Below, in pieces: positions 1 through 5,522 of a stretch of 6,823 nucleotides of DNA. The stretch spans positions 1 to 6,823 of the forward strand of contig JADFPM010000144.1 of assembly GCA_022562335.1 (NCBI GenBank), given 5' to 3'. This DNA comes from Chloroflexota bacterium (GTDB lineage Bacteria > Chloroflexota > Dehalococcoidia > Lucifugimonadales > UBA3495). The stretch's first letter is position 1. Each line of letters opens with the position of its first letter. Under the pieces are notes generated by a model, which worked only from the letters and a program-made list of their open reading frames with translations, had not been told where the DNA came from and did not search any database. The position numbers were made by a program, and so were the translations under genes.

Positions 1-1064
1 GTTTCGTCGATCATCTTGAAGTTGAAGTCCCTGCCGTCCTGGATCTTTTGGCCAAAGGCGTGGGTGGGGGTCAGCCACAGGGTGAAGAACCCGGCCGCCG
101 GTTCTATGGCCAGCCGCATCCCCTGGCGGGTCATGCTGTCGATCAAGCTTTTCAACCGGCGGCGGTACATGTCGCAATACTCTTTGATCCCCGCCTGGTC
201 GTTCTGAAAAGCCGCTTCCACGCCGGCCGCCATGGGCGCGACAAAACCGGCGTCGGTCTTACTCTTCACCTCTTTCAGGTCCGCGATGAAATCGGGAGAG
301 CCCACCATGGCCCCCACATGCCAGCCGGTGCCGTTGCCGATGAGTTTGGCCGCGGTGAAAGCCTCGGCCCAAGACAGGTCGGGGAAATCCACCGCCACCT
401 GGGACAGCGTGGCGCTCTCGGGGCCGTGGCTCAATATGATGTAAGCCGCGTCGTTGAACAGGCGGATATTCTCGCCGCTGCAATATTGGCACAGTTCCCG
501 CAGCCACTCCTCTTCCGCAACCTGGCCGGAGGGGTTATGGGGGTAGTTCATCATCACCAGGTTGGTGCCTCCCAGGATCGCCTGGGTGGGGAAGCGGAAG
601 GCGTTCTCCGGGTGTAACGACAGGGCGTAGTGGCCGGCCAGGGGATGGTACCCGCACCAATCGGCGGGGATCGGATAGCCGGGGTCCGTGGTGGTGGCCA
701 CCGTGATCTCGTGCTGGGCGCAACCGCAGGCTAAAGGCAGCATCCCCAATATGGGCTTGATGCCGGGGATCGGCAAATAGTCGACGTCCTGGTCTTCCAA
801 GGACCGGGGGACGTGCATTTCCACAAAACGTTTGGCAAAGCCTGGCACCCCGGGGCTATCGTTGTACTGGTAACAGTGCATCGCTTCGTCGCGGCTTTTC
901 ACGGCAACGGCCGCCGCATCGCTGGCGCTCTGCAGAGCGGGCCCTTTGGGCTCCCCAATGGACAGGTCGATCAGGTCGATCCCTTTATCCAGCGCCTCCT
1001 GCCGTTTGGCTCTGACCTCCATCAATACGTTGACGCCGCCTGAGGGCAGCCTTGATTCGCGCAT
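1..1064 (-). CDS. PLP-dependent class I/II aminotransferase, 3' end missing at window edge
   Basis: The reading frame opens at ATG 1064 and stays open to the left edge, giving 354 residues without a stop; fold-type I aminotransferases usually have 380-410, so a C-terminal piece is missing. An AAGGAG ribosome site at 1079-1074 lies 9 nt from the ATG. Motifs in order: SIGEPKGP (35-42), YQYNDSPG (65-72), NYPHNPSG (173-180, with the Asn that contacts PLP), FNDAAY (203-208, Asp205 for the pyridine nitrogen and Tyr208), and Lys240, the expected Schiff-base lysine. The usual SK-x5-GWR motif is altered: the sequence is AAKLIGNGTGWHVG, with His249 in place of the phosphate-binding Arg and one extra residue after the lysine. 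The family transfers amino groups between an amino acid and a 2-oxo acid in the cytoplasm; the substrate cannot be told. It lies 126 nt after the CoA-transferase and could be co-transcribed or have its own weak promoter. Confidence 0.92.
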   Translation of the reverse strand, partial: MRESRLPSGGVNVLMEVRAKRQEALDKGIDLIDLSIGEPKGPALQSASDAAAVAVKSRDEAMHCYQYNDSPGVPGFAKRFVEMHVPRSLEDQDVDYLPIPGIKPILGMLPLACGCAQHEITVATTTDPGYPIPADWCGYHPLAGHYALSLHPENAFRFPTQAILGGTNLVMMNYPHNPSGQVAEEEWLRELCQYCSGENIRLFNDAAYIILSHGPESATLSQVAVDFPDLSWAEAFTAAKLIGNGTGWHVGAMVGSPDFIADLKEVKSKTDAGFVAPMAAGVEAAFQNDQAGIKEYCDMYRRRLKSLIDSMTRQGMRLAIEPAAGFFTLWLTPTHAFGQKIQDGRDFNFKMIDE

Positions 1065-1073
1065 GGTTTAGCG

Positions 1074-1079
1074 CTCCTT
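1074..1079 (-). promoter_or_regulatory. Ribosome binding site of the aminotransferase
   Basis: AAGGAG on the minus strand (inside AAAGGAGC) sits 9 nt before ATG 1064. It supports that start for the partial aminotransferase. No competing in-frame start with a Shine-Dalgarno sequence is visible upstream. Confidence 0.75.
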
Positions 1080-1141
1080 TATATCCATCGGCAAGTGCCG
1101 GATCGAAACCAGAACAGCTTTGGCGAATACCCGGAAGTTGC

Positions 1142-1181
1142 AAGATACCATGAATGCGGCATCCTAAGTCAAACGAGTCAA
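1142..1181 (-). promoter_or_regulatory. Weak candidate promoter ahead of the aminotransferase
   Basis: The 126-nt gap between the CoA-transferase stop and the aminotransferase start holds two TTGACT copies on the minus strand (1181-1176 and 1172-1167), 9 nt apart. The second is followed after 19 nt by TATCTT (1147-1142), preceded by TGG as in an extended -10. The spacing is long and the -10 imperfect, so read-through from the CoA-transferase gene is equally plausible. Nothing else is seen in this gap: no clear terminator hairpin. Confidence 0.25.
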
Positions 1182-1190
1182 CAAGCCGCG

Positions 1191-2432
1191 TTAGATCGCG
1201 CCTTCCTGCTGGAGTTGCTCCACCTGGTCTTGGGTCAGGCCGCCGATGCCGCATAGTACAGCTTGGGAGTCAGACCCCAACGGTGGTGGGGATTCCTCGG
1301 GCATTTCCACGCAGCCGGTGAGACGGATGGGGGTTTTCATGGAACGGAAACTGCCGCCGAAGGTGTCGCCCGCGTCCACGAACATTCCCCTGGCTTCCAT
1401 GTGGGGGCATCGGTCCAAATCTCCCATGGTCTGCACCATGCCCATGGAAAACCCGGCCTCGGTCAACCGGCGGCAGACCTCGGCCCTGGGTAATTCTTTC
1501 GACCATTCCTCGATGGCGGGGACGATCTGGCCGTAATAGAAGCCGGGAGTGGTCCCCTTTCCCAAGTACCTGGGGTCCTGAAGCAGGTCATCGCGGCCCA
1601 ACATGCGCCACATGGCGTCCCAACTCCGTTCCGGCCGGGCGCCGGCCAGGACCACCTGACCGTCCCGAGCTTGCAAAACCAGGCCAGCGCCTATGGCGCT
1701 CTCTTGGGAAGGTGGTCCATCGAACCCGGTGGCCTGGTAGGCGGCCATGTTGCTCAGGGTATGCGCCGCCATGCACTCGTACATAGCCATGTCCACGTGC
1801 TGTCCCAGGCCGGTCTTTCTACGAGTTTCCAGAGCCAATACGATGGCCAATGCGGTCCAAAGTCCCGGCACCGAATCCCCCACATTCTCTCCCACCGACT
1901 GGGCCGGTCCGCCGCCGTCCCCCGTCCCGATCAAGCCCATCCAGCCGCCCATGCCCTGGACGCACAGGTTGTTGGCGGGCCAGCTTGAATATGGGCCCTG
2001 CAAGCCCTCGTTGTCCCCATACCCGGTGATGGTGGCGTAGATCAGACCCTGGTTGATCTCCCGCAAACGGCCGTAACCCAGGCCAAGTCGTTCCAGCGCT
2101 CCGGGACCCCAGTTGTCCACCAGCACGTCGGACGCGGAGACCATGGATTCGAAAGCCGTCTTGCATGTGGGATTTCTAAGGTCAAGGGTGACGCTTTTCT
2201 TATTTCGGTTGAGGCCCAGGAATCGGGCGCTGATGCTGCGGCCGTCGCCGCTTTGTATGAAATCCCCCCGGCTCCGGTTGAGCTCCCCGGATTTGGGCCG
2301 TTCGATCTTGATGACCTCCGCCCCCATGTCGGCCAGGATCAGGGAACAAAAGGGCCCCGCCACGATGTGGGTGGCGTCCAAAACCCGGATGCCTTCCAAA
2401 GGGAGAGGAAGGAGATCTTTGTTCTGTTGCAT
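1191..2432 (-). CDS. Family III CoA-transferase (CaiB/BaiF, formyl-CoA transferase type)
   Basis: A complete 413-residue protein, the usual length for the family. These cytoplasmic homodimers, interlocked in known structures, move CoA from an acyl-CoA donor to a free carboxylate (oxalate, carnitine, succinate, bile acids, phenylpropanoids). Visible features: N-terminal GIRVLDATHIVAGPF (14-28), MGAEVIKIERP (36-46), NRNKKSVTLDL (75-85), DNWGPGALERLGLGY (106-120) and VGDSVPG (184-190). Aligned from memory with Oxalobacter formyl-CoA transferase, Asp186 matches the catalytic Asp169 that forms the aspartyl-CoA thioester, so the enzyme looks active. Asn155 occupies the place of Glu140 there, usually Asp in relatives. 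The C-terminal part carries the family-typical SFRSMKTPIRLTG and PPPLG segments. ATG 2432 has a short AAGGT site (2442-2438) 5 nt upstream. The nearby ligase suggests a role in acyl-CoA metabolism, but the substrate is unknown. Confidence 0.95.
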   Translation of the reverse strand: MQQNKDLLPLPLEGIRVLDATHIVAGPFCSLILADMGAEVIKIERPKSGELNRSRGDFIQSGDGRSISARFLGLNRNKKSVTLDLRNPTCKTAFESMVSASDVLVDNWGPGALERLGLGYGRLREINQGLIYATITGYGDNEGLQGPYSSWPANNLCVQGMGGWMGLIGTGDGGGPAQSVGENVGDSVPGLWTALAIVLALETRRKTGLGQHVDMAMYECMAAHTLSNMAAYQATGFDGPPSQESAIGAGLVLQARDGQVVLAGARPERSWDAMWRMLGRDDLLQDPRYLGKGTTPGFYYGQIVPAIEEWSKELPRAEVCRRLTEAGFSMGMVQTMGDLDRCPHMEARGMFVDAGDTFGGSFRSMKTPIRLTGCVEMPEESPPPLGSDSQAVLCGIGGLTQDQVEQLQQEGAI

Positions 2433-2459
2433 GATTTACCTTGATTTGCCCTAGTACAA

Positions 2460-2469
2460 CATCTAGATG
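2460..2469. promoter_or_regulatory. Palindrome upstream of CoA-transferase, possible operator
   Basis: CATCTAGATG is a perfect 10-bp palindrome lying 27 nt upstream of ATG 2432, where an operator or promoter element would sit. No family of regulator is recognised. Such a short palindrome may also arise by chance. Confidence 0.25.
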
Positions 2470-2495
2470 GTTTTGATGCATTGGCTTGCGGTACG

Positions 2496-2576
2496 ACCCC
2501 CATCCCAACCTTCCCCCTTCTTAAGGGGGAAGGTGCCGGTTCTCTCCCCTTTGCCAAGGGGGAGAGAGAGGGGGGT
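2496..2576. repeat. Compact double-hairpin intergenic repeat (REP/MITE-like)
   Basis: Two stem-loops stand side by side. The first is a perfect 12-bp stem (2508-2519 with 2523-2534, arm ACCTTCCCCCTT) with a 3-nt loop. The second has arms 2541-2552 and 2556-2567 with a GCC loop: nine perfect GC-rich pairs, one T-G and two T-A. A short outer pair, ACCCCC (2496-2501) with GGGGGT (2571-2576), closes them into a three-stem structure. There is no T-run on either side, so a simple terminator is unlikely. C-rich/G-rich paired hairpins of this style occur as dispersed non-coding repeats in several environmental lineages; that this one is dispersed is inference, since only one copy is in the window. 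Confidence 0.6.
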
Positions 2577-2727
2577 AACCCCTGGCCCACCAGTTTCATA
2601 TTGAAGGAGTACTAGATAGATAAAGATCGAGTTATCCTAATCATGCTGGCCTTTTCATCGCGGCCCCGGCACGATCAGGTCTTAAAGCGGGAAAGGATGG
2701 TCAATGTCATGTCACGGCCACATACTT

Positions 2728-4362
2728 TTATGCCGCGGGAAGATCAAGCGTCTCCAACGCCATCTCCAGCAGCTTGAATTTCTGCACTTTGCCGCTGGGC
2801 GTCATGGGGAATTCCGGGACCGGCATCAGGTACCGGGGGATCTTGAAGCTGGCGAGTTTGCCCCGGCAGTAGGCATCCAGGTCGGCAACAGACAACTCAT
2901 GGCCCTGATTGGGTACTACGCAGGCACAAGGCACCTCACTCAGCCTGGAATCGGGTACGCCGATGATTTGCACTTGCTCAATGCCGGGATGCCCCGACAA
3001 GAATGCTTCGACTTCCGCCGCGTCGACGTTCTCCCCGCCCACTTTGAGCATATCCTTATAGCGGCCAAGAAAACGATAGTTCCCATCCTCATCCCGGACC
3101 GCCGCGTCACCGGTATGGAGCCAGCCCTGGGCATTCACCGCTTGGGCCGTTTCATCGGGCTTTTTGTAATACCCCTGCATTACTCCATGTCCCCGGACAC
3201 AGAGCTCTCCGGTGGTAAGGGGGGGAAGAGTCTCTCCCGTTTCTGGGTCGATCACCTTGAACTCGAAGCCGGGTAAGGGATAACCGGAACCGGCACAGCG
3301 CTCATCTTCTGTAGAATCAAGAAAAGATATCAACGGGATCCCGCACTCAGTCATGCCCCAGCCGGTGATGGTTGGACCGATAAGTTTCTGCGCCTCCCGT
3401 GCTATCGGTTCGCTGCTGGCCATCCCGGCAGCCAGCATGCAAGCGCGCAGGCTAGACAGATCCCTGGTCTCGATATCCGGATGGGCCATCAAGTCGCGAT
3501 AATGAGTATCGAAGCCGAATATCCGGGTGGCCCGTTCTTTTTCAATCAACTCCAGCGTCTCCGGGGGATCAAACAGGGTGGTAAGAACCATTCGGGCGCC
3601 TGTTAGCATCGACATCAAAGGACCTTGCCATAGTCCCAATGCATGGAATAGAGGTAGATATATCAGGAGCACGTCCTTCTCGGTTATGCCTATTCGATTG
3701 CCCATGTCGGTTACCATCCGGACAATGCGGTGACTTTGCATGACCCCTTTGGGAAACCCCGAGGTACCGGAGGTGTACATGATGCTGGCAATTCCATCGG
3801 GGTCGACTTGCTGTTGCCGCCGCTTCAGATCTTCCTTGGGATTTGCTTCCGCCTGCCTTAGCACATCAGCCCAGAGGGTGGTCCCCTGGTACGGGCTTTC
3901 ACCCAGTATCAGGACCCGTTTCAGTTCGGGAAAGGTCTCAGAATGGATATCGTTGGCATCGGAATACTCGATTTCCGGGCACACCTGCCTCACCATATCC
4001 AGGTAGTCCACCGGGCCGGAGCGGTCCACGGTGATCAAGGTGGTGCCGTCGGACTGACGCACCACGTATTCCAGATCGGAAGTGCGAAAGCGGGTGTTGA
4101 TGGGAACCAGCACGGCGCCGATCTTGGCCAACGCAAACAGGATGTGCACCCATTCAGGACGGTTCGGCATCCATAAAATCACCTTCTCTCCAGGCTGAAT
4201 GCCAAGTTGAAGCAGCCCGCGGGCAGCCCGGTTGATATCCTGTTGCAGTTGATTGAAGGTCCACCGCCGGCCCTCGAAGCATAGGGCTTCCTTGTCGCCG
4301 AACCGACCGGCGGCTCTATCCACCAGGTCGCCCAAGGTCACTTTCTCAAACCAATCAGCCAT
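2728..4362 (-). CDS. AMP-forming acyl-CoA synthetase (fatty acid-CoA ligase type)
   Basis: A 544-residue member of the adenylate-forming (ANL) superfamily, of normal length. It would activate a carboxylic acid with ATP to an acyl-adenylate and then to the acyl-CoA in the cytoplasm. Numbered from ATG 4362: LPLFHALG (236-243), the phosphate-binding loop YTSGTSGFPKG (196-206), GWGMTE (334-339), GWLHTGD (413-419, Asp binding the ribose), the hinge GRYKDMLKVGGEN (433-445) and the C-terminal PSGKVQK with the adenylation lysine at 525. All core residues are present. An in-frame GTG at 4401 would add 13 residues, but it has no ribosome site, whereas ATG 4362 is preceded by GGGGGTG at 5 nt; I therefore take the ATG. 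The overall look is that of medium- or long-chain fatty acid or aromatic acid ligases; the chain specificity cannot be read. Convincing family, uncertain substrate. Confidence 0.95.
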   Translation of the reverse strand: MADWFEKVTLGDLVDRAAGRFGDKEALCFEGRRWTFNQLQQDINRAARGLLQLGIQPGEKVILWMPNRPEWVHILFALAKIGAVLVPINTRFRTSDLEYVVRQSDGTTLITVDRSGPVDYLDMVRQVCPEIEYSDANDIHSETFPELKRVLILGESPYQGTTLWADVLRQAEANPKEDLKRRQQQVDPDGIASIMYTSGTSGFPKGVMQSHRIVRMVTDMGNRIGITEKDVLLIYLPLFHALGLWQGPLMSMLTGARMVLTTLFDPPETLELIEKERATRIFGFDTHYRDLMAHPDIETRDLSSLRACMLAAGMASSEPIAREAQKLIGPTITGWGMTECGIPLISFLDSTEDERCAGSGYPLPGFEFKVIDPETGETLPPLTTGELCVRGHGVMQGYYKKPDETAQAVNAQGWLHTGDAAVRDEDGNYRFLGRYKDMLKVGGENVDAAEVEAFLSGHPGIEQVQIIGVPDSRLSEVPCACVVPNQGHELSVADLDAYCRGKLASFKIPRYLMPVPEFPMTPSGKVQKFKLLEMALETLDLPAA

Positions 4363-4367
4363 AGTGT

Positions 4368-4374
4368 CACCCCC
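4368..4374 (-). promoter_or_regulatory. Ribosome binding site deciding the acyl-CoA synthetase start
   Basis: GGGGGTG on the minus strand differs at one base from GGAGGTG and lies 5 nt before ATG 4362. The alternative GTG start at 4401 has only CCCACAAAGACT in front and no purine-rich site, so the ATG is preferred. Confidence 0.6.
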
Positions 4375-4417
4375 GGTAGATTCTTTAGCTGTCCAGGTCA
4401 CAGTCTTTGTGGGGCGC

Positions 4418-4435
4418 GGTATGATTCGGTATGAC
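4418..4435. promoter_or_regulatory. Direct repeat upstream of acyl-CoA synthetase, possible operator
   Basis: CGGTATGA occurs twice exactly (4418-4425 and 4428-4435), 10 bp from start to start, about one helical turn. The pair lies 56-73 nt upstream of ATG 4362 and after the preceding gene's terminator-like hairpin, so it is in the right place to bind a regulator or overlap the promoter. A weak -35-like TTTACC (minus strand, just after the hairpin) lies upstream, but no good -10 can be named. Confidence 0.35.
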
Positions 4436-4460
4436 TGCGAAAAGTTGTTTCAGGTAAAGA

Positions 4461-4491
4461 CACAACCCCCGGTTCATAACCGAGGGTTGTG
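4461..4491 (-). terminator. Probable Rho-independent terminator of DLH1
   Basis: A 14-bp stem with a 3-nt loop (arms 4461-4474 and 4478-4491) lies 66 nt after the DLH1 stop. In minus-strand RNA the one imperfect pair is a G-U wobble (4469 with 4483); in plus-strand RNA the same position is a C-A mismatch. The stem is therefore complete only in the direction of DLH1 transcription. It is followed by TCTTT, a weak T-run. It would separate the hydrolase unit from the acyl-CoA synthetase. Confidence 0.55.
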
Positions 4492-4556
4492 TGATGGGCC
4501 TCGTTATACCTTACAGTGAGGTTGCCACGGCTTTATGCCCGGCGCGCCGTTTTGAG

Positions 4557-5363
4557 CTAGGCGGGAACCGCGATGCGCTCCATGGTTTGGCCGGCTTGCT
4601 GGCCGTTGGAGCCGCCGCCGTCGCGGAGGTGTTTGTCGTAGAACGCGAGCACCTTTTCCCAACCGTCCACCGCGGCGTGCTGGCGATAGCTGGGGCGGTC
4701 CACTGCGAAAAAGCCGTGGCCGGCTCCTTCGTACATGTAGAACTCGTAGTTCTTATTGTGCTTCTTCAATTCTTCCTCGGTCTTGGCTACATCGGCGGGG
4801 GATGGCCTGGCGTCATCTTGGCCGAATAAACCCAGCAAAGCACAAGTTATTCCGGAGGTGAAGTCGATGGGGGCCACGGGCTGCCGGTCCGTCAATTGAT
4901 CGGCGGACGCGGTGACGCCACCGCCCCAGCAGTCCACTGCGGCATTGATTCCCGAGAGGGTACCGGCGGCCAGGTAAACCTGACGTCCCCCGGAGCAGAA
5001 ACCGATGATGCCGACTTTACCGTTGTGATAGGGCAAGCTGCGCAGATAACTGATGGCCGCGGCCACGTCGGCCATGGTCCGGTCGTCGGGCATCCCGCCG
5101 GCAGCCGCGACGCTGGCGCTGTTTTCCTGGGGCGTGGCCTTGCCCTCCCGGAAGTGCAGGTTGGGCGAGATGGTGGCGTATCCGTGATAAGCCAGTTTGG
5201 TGGCCATGGCCTTGGATGCGTCGTCCCAGCCGGGCATGTGATGGATCAGCACCACTCCGGGTACCGGTCCAGAGCCCAATGGGCGGGCCAGGTAGGCGTC
5301 GATCTGATCCCCGTTGTGGCCGTTGATGTTGACTGTCTCTGCTATTAGACCTTGATAAGCCAT
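4557..5363 (-). CDS. Dienelactone hydrolase family protein, paralogue 1 (DLH1)
   Basis: A 268-residue alpha/beta hydrolase of the dienelactone hydrolase family, which opens dienelactones in chlorocatechol breakdown but also includes esterases of unknown substrate. The cysteine triad is visible: nucleophile Cys123 in GFCSGG (121-126), Asp184 in GQDDARPSP (181-189) and His216 in GAGHGF (213-218). The frame is open upstream to 5471, but ATG 5363 has a strong GGAGG site at 5 nt and begins where homology begins (MAYQGLIAETV), so the 36 extra residues are left out. The Glu36 of the Pseudomonas enzyme seems replaced by His42 in LIHHMPGW. The last 20 residues form a Gly/Gln-rich tail. No signal peptide is seen, so it is probably cytoplasmic. 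It is clearly more distant from DLH2 and DLH3 than those are from each other. It has its own promoter and a 5' stem-loop. Confidence 0.93.
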   Translation of the reverse strand: MAYQGLIAETVNINGHNGDQIDAYLARPLGSGPVPGVVLIHHMPGWDDASKAMATKLAYHGYATISPNLHFREGKATPQENSASVAAAGGMPDDRTMADVAAAISYLRSLPYHNGKVGIIGFCSGGRQVYLAAGTLSGINAAVDCWGGGVTASADQLTDRQPVAPIDFTSGITCALLGLFGQDDARPSPADVAKTEEELKKHNKNYEFYMYEGAGHGFFAVDRPSYRQHAAVDGWEKVLAFYDKHLRDGGGSNGQQAGQTMERIAVPA

Positions 5364-5368
5364 TTCAG

Positions 5369-5373
5369 CCTCC
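5369..5373 (-). promoter_or_regulatory. Ribosome binding site deciding the DLH1 start
   Basis: GGAGG on the minus strand lies 5 nt before ATG 5363. This strong, well-spaced site, together with the protein match beginning there, rejects the longer frame starting at 5471, which would read through the 5' stem-loop and begin close to the predicted promoter. Confidence 0.85.
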
Positions 5374-5399
5374 GTTCTATTTTCGATTCTGGTGAATTG

Positions 5400-5422
5400 G
5401 CCCCCGGCCGAGGGCCGGGGGC
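5400..5422 (-). promoter_or_regulatory. GC-rich stem-loop at the 5' end of the DLH1 transcript
   Basis: GCCCCCGGCC (5400-5409) and GGCCGGGGGC (5413-5422) form a perfect 10-bp stem with a 3-nt loop. It lies 36 nt before the DLH1 start and, given the promoter at 5462-5434, begins only a few nucleotides after the expected transcription start. No T-run follows on the minus strand (CAATTCACC), so a classical terminator is unlikely. A 5'-protecting stem or a folding-based control element are the main alternatives; both are inference. Confidence 0.6.
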
Positions 5423-5433
5423 GTTTGGCGACA

Positions 5434-5462
5434 ACACTACTACCCGTTGCCTGGAGTGTCAA
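5434..5462 (-). promoter_or_regulatory. Sigma70-type promoter for DLH1
   Basis: On the minus strand there is a perfect -35 TTGACA (5462-5457), a 17-nt spacer and a -10 TAGTGT (5439-5434) that keeps the three most conserved positions of TATAAT. Transcription would start near 5427. It lies 60 nt downstream of the DLH2 stop, so DLH1 may be expressed apart from, or in addition to, the DLH3-DLH2 unit. Confidence 0.6.
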
Positions 5463-5481
5463 CCTAAACATGCCTGTAGAC

Positions 5482-5520
5482 CCATCGGCTGGGGCGTCAT
5501 CCGGTAAAGGAGGCCGATGG
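5482..5520 (-). repeat. Inverted repeat directly after the DLH2 stop
   Basis: CCATCGGC (5482-5489) and GCCGATGG (5513-5520) are a perfect 8-bp inverted pair with a 23-nt loop, starting 2 nt after the DLH2 stop codon. There is no T-run after it, so it is at best a weak 3'-end structure. The loop is long and a chance pairing is possible. Confidence 0.3.
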
Positions 5521-5522
5521 TC

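Larger units (their letters stand above)
2433..2727. other. 295-nt intergenic stretch between CoA-transferase and acyl-CoA synthetase
   Basis: No coding sequence is credible here. The right part (2577-2727), directly downstream of the synthetase stop, is plain and shows no terminator with a T-run. The middle holds a double-hairpin repeat (2496-2576). The left part, upstream of the CoA-transferase, holds a perfect 10-bp palindrome (2460-2469) and a short ribosome site. A 7-bp inverted pair, CTAGTAC (2451-2457) and GTACTAG (2609-2615), brackets the repeat. I see no convincing promoter for the CoA-transferase. Confidence 0.6.

Noticed and set aside
48..617. A 189-codon plus-strand open frame
   Set aside because: It is antisense to the aminotransferase, whose motifs are clear on the minus strand; no ribosome site or family resemblance.
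1875..1970. Loss of the catalytic aspartate in the CoA-transferase
   Set aside because: The Asn at 155 first looked like a lost nucleophile, but the thioester-forming Asp corresponds to Asp186 in VGDSVPG, which is present.
2508..2567. The double hairpin as a CRISPR repeat or a terminator of the acyl-CoA synthetase
   Set aside because: There are only two non-identical stems with no spacer-repeat pattern, and no T-run; the structure also lies about 160 nt past the stop codon.
2704..3276. A 190-codon plus-strand open frame
   Set aside because: It is antisense to the C-terminal part of the acyl-CoA synthetase and has no recognisable motif.
5400..5422. The GC-rich stem as a Rho-independent terminator of DLH2
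   Set aside because: No T-run follows in either direction, and it lies downstream of a good DLH1 promoter, where it would block DLH1 itself.
5364..5471. A 36-residue N-terminal extension of DLH1
   Set aside because: It would begin upstream of the predicted promoter and read through the 5' stem-loop; a strong GGAGG site precedes the ATG at 5363, where the family resemblance starts.
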